Positions 34,410 to 43,073 of a DNA stretch of 64,000 bases are shown one piece after another. The stretch covers positions 62,001 to 126,000 of the forward strand of contig NZ_JADPMV010000002.1 of NCBI RefSeq assembly GCF_018398425.1. Reading direction: 5' to 3'. The position numbers and the translations under genes were made by a program. Numbering within the stretch: position 1 is the first letter of the stretch; each line of letters starts with the position of its first letter. The notes beneath the pieces were generated by a model. That model did no database searches and was not told the DNA's origin. It saw only the letters and a list, made by a program, of their open reading frames with translations. The DNA comes from Pseudomonas lalucatii (GTDB taxonomy: Bacteria > Pseudomonadota > Gammaproteobacteria > Pseudomonadales > Pseudomonadaceae).

Positions 34410-35371
34410 GGCTCGACTTCCTCGACGGGCACGGGCGGCATGCCGCCCTGCCCCAAATCACGGGCTAGGACATAGACGCGACCATCGCTGGCACGCTGCA
34501 CGGTACTGCGCAGCGACTGGCGCCGATCGCCCACGCTGACTTCACTGACCACCTGAAAGTATTGACTACCGACCGCCAGCCCCTGGCTCTGCACCTGCAA
34601 GCCCGGCAGCTGGGCGGTGAAACTGGCTACATCGGCATAGCCCTGGCGCCCCCGGGCCGCCACCAGCGCCTCGGCGGTGGCGAGCGGCAAGCCGTCGGCC
34701 AGGCTCGCCAGCACCGGGGCACTGGCGGTGTTGACGTTCAGGGTCGCGTCCGCCGGCAAGGCACTGACGAAAGGCAGCAGGCGCCGGTAGTCGGCCTCGC
34801 TCATCTCCAGCAGCAGGCGCAGCTCGGAGACATCGCTGAGTGCGCGATTGGCTGCACGATAGGCCGGCTGGGACAACAGGTACTGATTGTCCTCGGCGCC
34901 GAAGCCACCGTGCGGCTCCTGGTCGGCATCCAGCCAGTCGAGCAAGCGCTCGGCGTAGGGCTTGTCGATCTGCAGGCCGCGCAACAGGCGACGAAACTGT
35001 GCCAGGGCCGCCTCGTTGGCCTGCCCCTTGCGCACCAGACTGTTGAGATTGAAGCGCCCGGTCGGATCGATGATGCTTACCTGCAGCTCGCCACCCTCGT
35101 CCAGGGCGAACGGGGCCATGGGCTGGGCCCAGGCTTCGCCGAGATGATCCACCGGCGCCCGCGGATTGCCCTGCTGCAGGTCGCGACGCAGCAGCGCCTG
35201 GGCCAGGGTCTCGCCCCCCAGGGCGTAGTGCCAGGCCTGGCGCACATGCAGCTGATTGGCGCTGCTGCGAATGGCCAGCTGCTGGCGGGCGATCAGCCCG
35301 GCACAGACCACGGTCACCACCGCCACCACCAGCAGCATGGTAATCAGCGCCACGCCGCGCTGGGCCGTCAT
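34406..35371 (-). CDS. xcpX: Type II secretion minor pseudopilin K
   Basis: A 321-residue GspK-family protein, the largest minor pseudopilin, which sits at the pseudopilus tip. The N-terminus has the prepilin peptidase site before the hydrophobic helix (RGVALITMLLVVAVVTVVCA). It lacks the usual Glu at position 5 of the mature protein, as GspK proteins do. The globular domain contains the helix-hairpin-helix-like insert and GRFNLNSLV. The start at 35371 is chosen because it places the leader before the helix and overlaps the xcpW stop as ATGA. Confidence 0.93.
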   Translation of the reverse strand: MTAQRGVALITMLLVVAVVTVVCAGLIARQQLAIRSSANQLHVRQAWHYALGGETLAQALLRRDLQQGNPRAPVDHLGEAWAQPMAPFALDEGGELQVSIIDPTGRFNLNSLVRKGQANEAALAQFRRLLRGLQIDKPYAERLLDWLDADQEPHGGFGAEDNQYLLSQPAYRAANRALSDVSELRLLLEMSEADYRRLLPFVSALPADATLNVNTASAPVLASLADGLPLATAEALVAARGRQGYADVASFTAQLPGLQVQSQGLAVGSQYFQVVSEVSVGDRRQSLRSTVQRASDGRVYVLARDLGQGGMPPVPVEEVEP

Positions 35372-36054
35372 TGGCTGGCCTCCTTCTGCACGTCGGGCGC
35401 CTCTTCCGCCGCCCCGTCCTGGCTTGGCGGTGCCTGGCGCTGCGGCAACACGTCCGGCAGGCGCAGCAGGCGCCGCAGCTCGCCATAGCGCCGGTGCTCG
35501 AGCACCAGTTCGACCGCCCGCGGCAGCGCCGCGAGAGCCTCCTCGCCACGGCCTTCCGCCGGCGGCCAGCTGTCGCGCCAGCCGCCGTCGCCGTGCAGGT
35601 AACGGAGCTGCAGGCGCGTCACGCCGTGCAGCGCTTGCTGCACCTGGGCCTGACTGTCCTGGGCCTGATCCAGCACGTTCCAGTACCTGCGCTGCCACTG
35701 CTCGCCGCTCAGCTGCCAACGCACCCGCTGCACACCGGCACGCGCACGTCCCAGGGGATTGCGCCAACCGGCGCGACTCAGCTCCACCGCCACACCGCCG
35801 AGGTCCTCGCCGAGCAGGGCCGGTCGCGCCTCACCGAAGGGGTCGCGTGCCGGCCGCGCGATCACCTGCAGCAGGTCGCGCTCGAACGCGGCCATGGCCC
35901 GCACCAGCTCACGCAATTGCAACTCATGGGCCCGGGTCGTGCTGTCGGTCTGCAGCACGCTGTCGAGCATGCGGTAGGTGGCGAGCGCGAGCAGGGCGAA
36001 GATCGCGATGGCGATCAGCAGCTCGAGCAGGGTGAAACCTTGCGTCCGCCTCAT
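35368..36054 (-). CDS. xcpW: Type II secretion minor pseudopilin J
   Basis: A 228-residue GspJ-family pseudopilin. The type IV leader MRRTQG is cleaved before FTLLELLIAIAIFALLALAT, with Glu at mature position 5. The globular domain follows with YRMLDSVLQTD and WQRRYWNVLDQ. It joins XcpV and XcpX in the tip complex. ATG 36054 overlaps the xcpV stop by four bases. The upstream in-frame extension has no leader and is rejected. Confidence 0.93.
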   Translation of the reverse strand: MRRTQGFTLLELLIAIAIFALLALATYRMLDSVLQTDSTTRAHELQLRELVRAMAAFERDLLQVIARPARDPFGEARPALLGEDLGGVAVELSRAGWRNPLGRARAGVQRVRWQLSGEQWQRRYWNVLDQAQDSQAQVQQALHGVTRLQLRYLHGDGGWRDSWPPAEGRGEEALAALPRAVELVLEHRRYGELRRLLRLPDVLPQRQAPPSQDGAAEEAPDVQKEASQ

Positions 36055-36440
36055 CGCGCCGCCCCGAGAAAACCGCTGAGGCTGACCAGGGCCCGCTCGC
36101 GCAGATCGGCGCTGGCGCGCCGCTGGGCAAGCGGCGCCACCCACAGGGTGACCCGGCGCATGCTCGGCTCGCTGGTCGGCCGGACCTCGCTCTGCCACTG
36201 CCAGCGACGCCCGGCAAACTGCAGCTCACCCGCGTCGCGCCCATCGGCGACCGGCTCGTCGGCCAGCTGCAGCTCGGTCAGGCGGTTGTCGGCGATCCAC
36301 ATCGCCAGGGTCTTGTCCTCGAGCCGCGAGGCGGTCTGCAGGCTGCGGCTACTGGCGCTCAGCACGCTGGCCGCGACCAGCGCGAAGATGGCCAGGGCGA
36401 CCAGGACTTCGAGCAGGGTGAAACCCGCCGAGCGCCTCAT
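36051..36440 (-). CDS. xcpV: Type II secretion minor pseudopilin I
   Basis: A 129-residue GspI-family pseudopilin. The leader MRRSAG precedes FTLLEVLVALAIFALVAASV, with Glu at mature position 5, and the conserved ADNRLTELQL segment follows. It nucleates the tip complex with XcpW and XcpX. ATG 36440 overlaps the xcpU stop (ATGA), and the length is that of the family. Confidence 0.94.
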   Translation of the reverse strand: MRRSAGFTLLEVLVALAIFALVAASVLSASSRSLQTASRLEDKTLAMWIADNRLTELQLADEPVADGRDAGELQFAGRRWQWQSEVRPTSEPSMRRVTLWVAPLAQRRASADLRERALVSLSGFLGAAR

Positions 36441-37009
36441 CTGGAACGCCCCTTGGCGCCATCCAGTTCCACCCGGGGCAACTGAAAGCCATCGCTCGAC
36501 AGCCACAGGCTCAGGCCGTCCCGGCGGCGCTCGCGCAGCTGCAGGCGAAACGGGCTGAGCTCGCCGCTGGAGAGCATCAGCAGTTGCGGGGTGGGGCTCG
36601 CCTGGCGCCCCTGCTCGGCGACCGGTTGCGGCAAGCGCAGCGCCTCGCCCTCGAGTTCGACACTCAGCTCGGCCCAGGACGGCAGGTCATGCGGCTTGCC
36701 CGGCAGCGGCTGCCAACGGCGCAGGGCCGGATCGTAGCGCAGCACCTGGTAGGCACCGGCCGTCAGATGCACGCCATACTCACGGTTGTCCAGCACGGCC
36801 TCCTCCGCCAGCACACCGATCAGCCCGGCCAGGCGCTCGGCCTCGCCATGCAGCTCCCGCCCCGGTCCGGCGACGCCGCTACCGAGCACCGCCAGCGCGA
36901 TCAATACGCCGAGGATCACCAGCACCACCAGCAACTCGACCAGGGTGAAACCGCGCGCCGCGCCGCGCCTGGCGCAGCACAGGGGCACGGCAGCGCGGCC
37001 GGCCGACAT
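36437..37009 (-). CDS. xcpU: Type II secretion pseudopilin H
   Basis: A 190-residue GspH-family minor pseudopilin. The type IV signal GFTLVELLVVLVILGVLIAL is preceded by a rather long leader of about 19 residues (MSAGRAAVPLCCARRGAAR). The globular beta-rich domain includes NREYGVHLTAGAYQVLRYD. ATG 37009 has GAGG upstream and lies 17 bases after xcpT; no closer start is available. The long leader is the only unusual point. Confidence 0.93.
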   Translation of the reverse strand: MSAGRAAVPLCCARRGAARGFTLVELLVVLVILGVLIALAVLGSGVAGPGRELHGEAERLAGLIGVLAEEAVLDNREYGVHLTAGAYQVLRYDPALRRWQPLPGKPHDLPSWAELSVELEGEALRLPQPVAEQGRQASPTPQLLMLSSGELSPFRLQLRERRRDGLSLWLSSDGFQLPRVELDGAKGRSR

Positions 37010-37026
37010 GGCTCAGCGGCGCCTCA

Positions 37027-37452
37027 TCAGAGATCCCAGTTGCCGATGTCGGCATCCAGGTCGCTGCCGCCCTGCTTGCCGTCGCGCCCCAGGGAATAGA
37101 GATCGAAGGCCCCCTTGGTACCTGGCGCCAGGTACTGATAGACGTTGCCCCAGGGATCGACCGGCAGGCGCTTGAGGTAGCCATCCTTGCTCCAGTTCTT
37201 CGCCGGCGGGTTGCCGGAAGGCTTCTGCACCAGGGCCTCGAGCCCCTGCTGGGTGCTCGGGTAGCTGTGGTTGTCCAGCTTGTACATGTCCAGCGCGGCG
37301 CCGATGGCGCGGATATCGTTCTGTGCCGCGGTGACCTTGGCCTGGTCCGGCCGGCTCATCACCTGCGGCACCACCAGGGCGGCGAGAATCCCGAGGATCA
37401 CCACCACCACCATGATTTCGATCAGCGTAAAACCTGCCTGACGCTTGTTCAC
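37027..37452 (-). CDS. xcpT: Type II secretion major pseudopilin G
   Basis: A 141-residue GspG-family major pseudopilin, the main subunit of the periplasmic pseudopilus. The leader MNKRQAG precedes FTLIEIMVVVVILGILAALV, and the C-terminal part has the calcium-binding DPWGNVYQYL and GSDLDADIGNW segments of the family. A GTG start codon is used, with GGGG seven bases upstream. It lies four bases after the xcpS stop. Confidence 0.96.
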   Translation of the reverse strand: MNKRQAGFTLIEIMVVVVILGILAALVVPQVMSRPDQAKVTAAQNDIRAIGAALDMYKLDNHSYPSTQQGLEALVQKPSGNPPAKNWSKDGYLKRLPVDPWGNVYQYLAPGTKGAFDLYSLGRDGKQGGSDLDADIGNWDL

Positions 37453-37456
37453 CTGC

Positions 37457-38671
37457 TTACCCCACCAACTGATTGAGAGAGAGAATCGGCAGCAGGATGG
37501 CCAAGACTATGACCAGCACCACCGCCCCCATGAAGACCAGCATGAACGGCTCGAACAACCCGACCAGCAGCGCCACCTGGGCCCCCAGATCGCTCTCCTG
37601 ATTGCGCGCCGTGCGCGCGAGCATCTGGTCCAGCTCGCCGGAGCGCTCGCCGCTGGCGATCATATGCAGCATCATCGGTGGGAACTGCCCGCTCGCCTCC
37701 AGCGCCCGCGTCAGGCTGCCGCCCTCGCGGACCTTCTGCGCCGCCACCACCACCTGGGCACGGATCACCCGGTTGGCGATCACCTCGGCGCCGATCGCCA
37801 GGGCCTCCACCAGGGGCACGCCGCTGCGGGTGAGGATCGCCAGGGTCGAGGCGAAGCGGGCGCAGTCGGTGGCGCGGATCAACCGCCCGAACAATGGCAG
37901 GCGCAGCAGCAGGGCATGCCAGCGCAGCTTCACCGCCTCGTCGCGCAGCGCCCAGCGCAAGGCGAAGAAGCCCAGCGCCAGCAGGATCAGCACCAGCCAG
38001 GCCCAGCCCTTGACCCAGTCGCTCAGGGCGATCAGGCCGCGGGTCAGGGCCGGCAGGGTCTGCCCGGAATCGACGAATACCCGCACCACATCCGGCACCA
38101 CGTAGCCGAGCAGGAAGCCGACGATCAACAGCGAGGCACACATCAGGATCAACGGATAGAGCAGCGCCAGCTGGATCTTCTGCCGCGACTGCTGGCGCTG
38201 CTCGGTGTAGTCGGCCAGTTGCTCGAGCACCGGGCCGAGGTGGCCGGCGTGCTCGCCGGCCGCCACCGTGGCGCGGTACAGCTCGGGGAAGGCCGCGGGA
38301 AATTCCTTCAGGCTGTCGGCCAGGCCGTGGCCCTCCAGCACCCGGGCGCGCACCGCCAGCAGCATGCCCTGGATCCGCGGCGCACTGGCCTGGGCCGCGG
38401 CGGCGCGCAGCGCCTCCTCGACCGGCAGGGCCGCCTGGATCAGGGTGGCCAGCTGGCGGGTCAGCAAGGCCAGGTCGCGAGCCGAGAGGCCGCGGACGAA
38501 GCTGAAGTGTCCGCCGCCGGCCTGCTCGCGGGTGCGCGTGGCCGTCACCTCCAGGGGCGCCAATTGACGTTCGCGCAGCAACTGACGCACCTGCCGGGCA
38601 CTGTCGGCCTCCAGCACGCCTTTCTGCTGGCGCCCCTTGCGGTCGAGGGCGAGGTATTCGAAGGCCGCCAT
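37457..38671 (-). CDS. xcpS: Type II secretion inner-membrane platform protein F
   Basis: A 404-residue GspF-family polytopic protein at the centre of the platform. It shows two repeated cytoplasmic helical domains (FVRGLSARDLALLTRQLATLIQ, and later FASTLAILTRSGVPLVEAL) with three membrane segments. The C-terminal end has GLFEPFMLVFMGAVVLVIVLA. ATG 38671 shares a base with the xcpR stop (TAATG), and this start gives the family N-terminus [13 protein letters not shown]. Confidence 0.95.
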   Translation of the reverse strand: MAAFEYLALDRKGRQQKGVLEADSARQVRQLLRERQLAPLEVTATRTREQAGGGHFSFVRGLSARDLALLTRQLATLIQAALPVEEALRAAAAQASAPRIQGMLLAVRARVLEGHGLADSLKEFPAAFPELYRATVAAGEHAGHLGPVLEQLADYTEQRQQSRQKIQLALLYPLILMCASLLIVGFLLGYVVPDVVRVFVDSGQTLPALTRGLIALSDWVKGWAWLVLILLALGFFALRWALRDEAVKLRWHALLLRLPLFGRLIRATDCARFASTLAILTRSGVPLVEALAIGAEVIANRVIRAQVVVAAQKVREGGSLTRALEASGQFPPMMLHMIASGERSGELDQMLARTARNQESDLGAQVALLVGLFEPFMLVFMGAVVLVIVLAILLPILSLNQLVG

Positions 38672-40158
38672 TACTCTTCCAGGGTCACGCGCAGCACTTC
38701 TTCCAGGCTGGTGACCCCCTCCAGCACCTTGCGCCGGCCATCTTCGCGGATACTCGGCCCCAGCGTGCGGGCATGCCGGGCCATGTCCTGCTCGGAGGCG
38801 ACGTTGTGGATCAGGGTGCGCAGGTGATCGTCGAACACCACCAGCTCGTAGATTCCGGTTCGGCCTCGATAACCCTGCTGGTGGCAGGCGCCGCATCCAC
38901 GCGCGCGGTGCAGGGTGAGCGGCGGCTCCGGCGTCACGCCGAGCTTGGCGCATTCGGCGGCATCGGCCCGGTAGGCCTCCTTGCACTGCGGACAGAGCAC
39001 GCGCACCAGTCGCTGGGCCAGCACACCAAGCAGCGAGGACGACAGCAGGAAGGGTTCGACGCCCATGTCCACCAGGCGGGTGATGGCGCCGATCGCGCTG
39101 TTGGTATGCAGGGTCGAGAGCACCAGGTGGCCGGTCAGGGAAGCCTGCACGGCGATCTCGGCGGTTTCCTTGTCGCGGATCTCGCCGACCATCACCACGT
39201 CCGGGTCCTGGCGCAGAATGGCGCGCAAGCCGCGGGCGAAGGTCATGTCGACCTTGGTGTTGACCTGGGTCTGGCCGATGCCCTCGAGGTTGTACTCGAT
39301 CGGGTCTTCCACCGTGAGGATGTTGCGCGTGCGGTCGTTGAGGCTGACCAGGCTGGCATACAGCGTAGTGGTCTTGCCCGAGCCCGTGGGACCGGTGACC
39401 AGGAGGATGCCGTGGGGCCTGCGCACGGTCTCCTCCATCAGCTGGCGATCGCGCGCGCTCATGCCCAGATGCTCCAGGGTCAGGCGCCCGGCCTGCTTGT
39501 CCAGCAGGCGCAGGACCACGCGCTCGCCGTTGGCCGAAGGCAGGGTGGAAACGCGAATGTCCACTTCGCGGCCACCGACCTTCAGGGAGATCCGCCCATC
39601 CTGAGGCACGCGTTTCTCGGCGATGTCCAGGCGCGCCATGACCTTGATCCGCGACACCAGTAACGCCGCCAGTTCACGCTTGGGCTCGAGGACCTCGCGC
39701 AGGATGCCGTCGACGCGAAAACGCACCACCAGGCGCCGCTCGAAGGTTTCCAGGTGAATGTCCGAGGCATTTTCCTTGATCGCCTCGCCGAGAATGGCGT
39801 TGATCAGGCGGATGATCGGCGCGTCGTCTTCCTGCTCCAGCAGGTCCTCGGTCTCCGGTACCTGTTCGGCCAGGGCCGCCAAGTCCAGGCTGCCGCCGAT
39901 GTCCTCGGCCAATTGCATGGATGCCGAGTCATGCTGATAGGCCTTGCCCAGCGCCTGCTCGAAGGCCTCCTGCGACAGCGCGCGCAGCGCCAGCTGACGG
40001 CCGACGAAGCGTTGCGCCTCGGCCAACGCCACCAACTCGGCGCCCGGCCGGTGGGCCAGACAGGGCGGGTCGGCCTCGGCCAACAGCACCACGCCGTGGC
40101 GCTTGGCGAAGCTGAACGGCAGACGGCGCAGGGGCGCGTCATTGAGCAAAGCGTTCAT
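38671..40158 (-). CDS. xcpR: Type II secretion ATPase E
   Basis: A 495-residue GspE-family hexameric ATPase that powers pseudopilus assembly at the cytoplasmic face. Walker A GPTGSGKT is at residues 256-263, preceded by the arginine-rich N2 region. The Asp box [11 protein letters not shown], Walker B with [12 protein letters not shown] and the His box STLHTNSA follow. A zinc-binding tetracysteine (CPQC and CGAC) is in the C-terminal part. It is first of the leftward xcp run and diverges from xcpP. Confidence 0.97.
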   Translation of the reverse strand: MNALLNDAPLRRLPFSFAKRHGVVLLAEADPPCLAHRPGAELVALAEAQRFVGRQLALRALSQEAFEQALGKAYQHDSASMQLAEDIGGSLDLAALAEQVPETEDLLEQEDDAPIIRLINAILGEAIKENASDIHLETFERRLVVRFRVDGILREVLEPKRELAALLVSRIKVMARLDIAEKRVPQDGRISLKVGGREVDIRVSTLPSANGERVVLRLLDKQAGRLTLEHLGMSARDRQLMEETVRRPHGILLVTGPTGSGKTTTLYASLVSLNDRTRNILTVEDPIEYNLEGIGQTQVNTKVDMTFARGLRAILRQDPDVVMVGEIRDKETAEIAVQASLTGHLVLSTLHTNSAIGAITRLVDMGVEPFLLSSSLLGVLAQRLVRVLCPQCKEAYRADAAECAKLGVTPEPPLTLHRARGCGACHQQGYRGRTGIYELVVFDDHLRTLIHNVASEQDMARHARTLGPSIREDGRRKVLEGVTSLEEVLRVTLEE

Positions 40159-40397
40159 CCTGGACGAACCTTAGGCGGTAACGTGACGCACGTATCATGG
40201 TCGTTCCTGACCATTATGCAGCCGCGGTTCCGTCGGTTAATGGTGATGAGTTTCCGCTGTAGTACGGACACATTAGGCTATCTTTAGCACATCGCGGCAG
40301 CGGGATACACCACCCCGACGGGGGACTGTCAAATGCCTGCGAACTGTCTATCATCGGTGCGCGACACGCACCCCAGAACAAGAATACTCATGGAGTG
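40159..40397. promoter_or_regulatory. Divergent control region between xcpR and xcpP
   Basis: A 239-base AT-richer gap that must hold the promoters of both halves of the xcp cluster. A 6-base inverted repeat ATGGTC/GACCAT (40197-40214) lies 39 bases upstream of xcpR. In P. aeruginosa these genes respond to quorum sensing, but I could not find a clear lux-type box here. Confidence 0.55.
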
Positions 40398-41048
40398 ATG
40401 CCCTTGCCCCTGACGGCTGCTCGACGCTGGATGGATCGACACGCCACCACCCTGGCCGGCCTTGCCATCCTTTTGGCCATGAGCATCAGCCTGGCCTGGC
40501 AAACCGCGGACTGGCTGCGCCTGATGCGCACGCCACCGGGCATCGACGCCCTCGACTCTCCCCGCCACGCCCCCGCTGCCCTCGCCCAGGGCCTGGAGCT
40601 GCTGTTCGGCCGCAGCGCGGTGGACGACGATGCGCCGCCCCCCGCCACCAGCCTGCGCCTCACCCTGCTGGGCAGCTTCGTGCACAGCGACCCGCAGCGC
40701 TCCAGTGCCATCATCCGCCAGGACGGCGGCGAGGCGCAGCGTTACGGCGTCGACAGCGAAGTGACCAACGGCGTGCGCCTGCACGCGGTCTATGCCGACC
40801 GCGTCGAGCTGCTGCGCAACGGCCGCCGGGAAAGCCTGACCTTCCCCCACAGCCAATCCGGCAACGATGGCTCGAGCTACGTCTCGAGCGAAGCGCCGCC
40901 GGACAACCTCGATCAGCTCGACGAGCTGGAGGTCGGCAACCTCGAACAGCTGCGCGAGCGCATGGATGCCCTGCGCGAGCAGATGGAAGCGGCAGGCACC
41001 CTGCCGCCGGACGCCGAAATCACCGATCAGACCACAGAAGGCGAATGA
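40398..41048 (+). CDS. xcpP: Type II secretion protein C
   Basis: A 216-residue GspC-family protein linking the inner-membrane platform to the secretin. It has a short cytoplasmic N-terminus, one membrane segment (LAGLAILLAMSISLAWQTADW), a periplasmic homology-region domain (SLRLTLLGSFVHSDPQRSSAIIRQDGGEAQRYGVDSEV in pieces), and a C-terminal acidic coiled coil in place of a PDZ domain. P. aeruginosa XcpP has a similar form. The start is uncertain: GGAG lies only two bases before this ATG, and an adjacent GTG is also possible. xcpQ follows within five bases. Confidence 0.9.
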   Translation: MPLPLTAARRWMDRHATTLAGLAILLAMSISLAWQTADWLRLMRTPPGIDALDSPRHAPAALAQGLELLFGRSAVDDDAPPPATSLRLTLLGSFVHSDPQRSSAIIRQDGGEAQRYGVDSEVTNGVRLHAVYADRVELLRNGRRESLTFPHSQSGNDGSSYVSSEAPPDNLDQLDELEVGNLEQLRERMDALREQMEAAGTLPPDAEITDQTTEGE

Positions 41049-41052
41049 ACCG

Positions 41053-43002
41053 ATGTCCCCGATTTTCTCGCGACTCACCTTCGCCCTGCTCGCCGCCGGC
41101 CTGGCCTTCGGCCCGTTGCCCCTCAGCGCAGCCAACAGCGCGGCGACACCGTCGACCGGACAGCAGGAAGAAAGCTGGACCATCAACCTGAAAGGCGCCG
41201 ATATCCGCGAGTTCATCGACCAGGTCGCGCAGATCACCGGGCAGACCTTCGTCGTCGACCCACGGGTCAAGGGCCAGGTCAGCGTCGTATCGAGCACGCC
41301 GCTGAGCCTCAGCGAGGTCTACCAGCTGTTTCTCTCAGTGATGGCCACCCACGGCTTCAGCGTCATCACCCAGGGCGAGCAGGCGCGCATCGTACCCAAC
41401 GCCGAGGCCAAGGCCGAGGCGGGACTCGGCCGCGTCGCCCCGGACCGCCTGGAGACCCGCCTGATCCAGGTGCAGCACGGCTCGGCGACCGAGCTGATCC
41501 CCCTGCTGCGTCCGCTGGTGCCGCAGTATGGCCACCTAGCCGCGGTGACCTCGGCCAATGCCATCATCATCAGCGACCGCAGCGCCAACATCGCGCGCAT
41601 CGAGGACCTGCTGCGCCAGCTGGACCAGAAGGGCGAACGCGACTACAGCGTGCTCAACCTGCAGCACGCCTGGGTGATGGACGCCGCCGAGGTACTCAAC
41701 AGCGCCCTGGACCGGGGCCAGGCCAAGGGCGCCTCCGGCATCCAGGTGATCGCCGACGCGCGCACCAACCGCCTGATTCTCCTCGGCCCTCCGGCGGCCC
41801 GGGCCAAGCTGGTGTCCCTGGCCCAATCGCTGGACACGCCCACCAGCCGCTCGGCCAATACCCGGGTCATCCGCCTGCGGCACAACGACGCCAAGGCCCT
41901 GGCCGAGACCCTCGGCGACATCTCCGAGGGCCTGAAGAACCAGGAGGATGGGGAAACCGGCGGCAAGCCGCAGAACACCCTGATCCGCGCCGACGAGAGC
42001 CTCAACGCCCTGGTGCTGCTGGCCGAACCGGACCTGGTGGCGACCCTGGAGGACATCGTCCGCCAGCTCGATGTACCCCGCGCCCAGGTGATGGTGGAAG
42101 CCGCCATTGTCGAGGTCTCCGGCGACATCAGCGACGCCCTCGGCGTGCAGTGGGCGCTGGATGCCCGCGGCGACAAGGGCGGCCTCGGCGGGGTCAATTT
42201 CGGCAACACCGGCCTGTCGGTCGGCACCGTGCTGCAGGCCATTCAGGACCAGAAGAACAACGTCGACAATCCTATCCTCAACAACCTGCCCGACGGCGCG
42301 ATCATCGGCCTGGGCAGCGACCGCTTCGGCGTGCTGGTCACCGCGCTGTCGGCCAATACCAAGAGCAACCTGTTGTCGACTCCCAGCCTGCTGACCCTGG
42401 ACAACCAAGAGGCGGAGATCCTGGTCGGGCAGAACGTGCCGTTCCAGACCGGCTCCTTCACCACCAGCGCCTCCGGTGCCGACAACCCCTTCACCACCAT
42501 CGAACGCAAGGATATCGGCGTCACCCTCAGGGTCACCCCGCACATCAACGAGGGCGCCAGCCTGCGCCTGGAGATCGAACAGGAAATCTCCTCGATCGCG
42601 CCGACCACCCAGGGGGTCAACGCCGTCGACCTGATCACCAACAAGCGCTCGATCAAGAGCACCATCCTCGCCGAAGACGGCCAGGTCATCGTGCTCGGCG
42701 GCCTGATCCAGGACGACATCACGCAAACCGACTCCAAGGTGCCGCTGCTCGGCGACATCCCCTTCCTCGGCCGCCTGTTCCGCTCCAACAAGGACACCCA
42801 CATCAAACGCAACCTGATGGTGTTCCTGCGCCCCAGCGTGATCCGCGACGCAGCCGGCCTGGCTGCCCTGTCCGGCAAGAAGTACGGCGACATCCGCGTG
42901 CTCAGGGATATCCGCGACGACTACCAGGCCGGCGAGCTGCCCCGCGACCCGGTCCAGCTGTTCGACCGCGCGACGGCGCCGGCGGTCGACCTGCGCGAAT
43001 AG
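41053..43002 (+). CDS. xcpQ: Type II secretion outer-membrane secretin D
   Basis: A 649-residue GspD-family secretin. It has a signal peptide (LTFALLAAGLAFGPLPLSA), the N0 domain (INLKGADIREFIDQVAQITG) and N1-N3 repeats. The secretin core contains LGVQWALD, the gate region and VPFQTGS, and ends with LGRLFRSNKDTHIKRNLMVFLRP. Fifteen subunits would form the outer-membrane channel. ATG 41053 is four bases after the xcpP stop and begins the signal peptide. A terminator follows 20 bases after the stop. Confidence 0.97.
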   Translation: MSPIFSRLTFALLAAGLAFGPLPLSAANSAATPSTGQQEESWTINLKGADIREFIDQVAQITGQTFVVDPRVKGQVSVVSSTPLSLSEVYQLFLSVMATHGFSVITQGEQARIVPNAEAKAEAGLGRVAPDRLETRLIQVQHGSATELIPLLRPLVPQYGHLAAVTSANAIIISDRSANIARIEDLLRQLDQKGERDYSVLNLQHAWVMDAAEVLNSALDRGQAKGASGIQVIADARTNRLILLGPPAARAKLVSLAQSLDTPTSRSANTRVIRLRHNDAKALAETLGDISEGLKNQEDGETGGKPQNTLIRADESLNALVLLAEPDLVATLEDIVRQLDVPRAQVMVEAAIVEVSGDISDALGVQWALDARGDKGGLGGVNFGNTGLSVGTVLQAIQDQKNNVDNPILNNLPDGAIIGLGSDRFGVLVTALSANTKSNLLSTPSLLTLDNQEAEILVGQNVPFQTGSFTTSASGADNPFTTIERKDIGVTLRVTPHINEGASLRLEIEQEISSIAPTTQGVNAVDLITNKRSIKSTILAEDGQVIVLGGLIQDDITQTDSKVPLLGDIPFLGRLFRSNKDTHIKRNLMVFLRPSVIRDAAGLAALSGKKYGDIRVLRDIRDDYQAGELPRDPVQLFDRATAPAVDLRE

Positions 43003-43015
43003 CGCCCCCCCTACG

Positions 43016-43047
43016 AAAAAAGCCTCGGCAAATGCCGAGGCTTTTTT
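43016..43047. terminator. Bidirectional terminator between xcpQ and metZ
   Basis: GCCTCGGCA (43022-43030) and TGCCGAGGC (43033-43041) form a 9-base stem, flanked by six As before and six Ts after. It can end transcription from both convergent sides: xcpPQ rightwards and metZ leftwards. Confidence 0.95.
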
Positions 43048-43073
43048 ATCTCGCGAAGACAGCGGCGTGCAGG

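Noticed and set aside
40197..40214. ATGGTC/GACCAT inverted repeat as a quorum-sensing (lux-type) box for xcp
   Set aside because: It is shorter than, and unlike, the 20-base CT-N12-AG pattern of LasR/RhlR sites.
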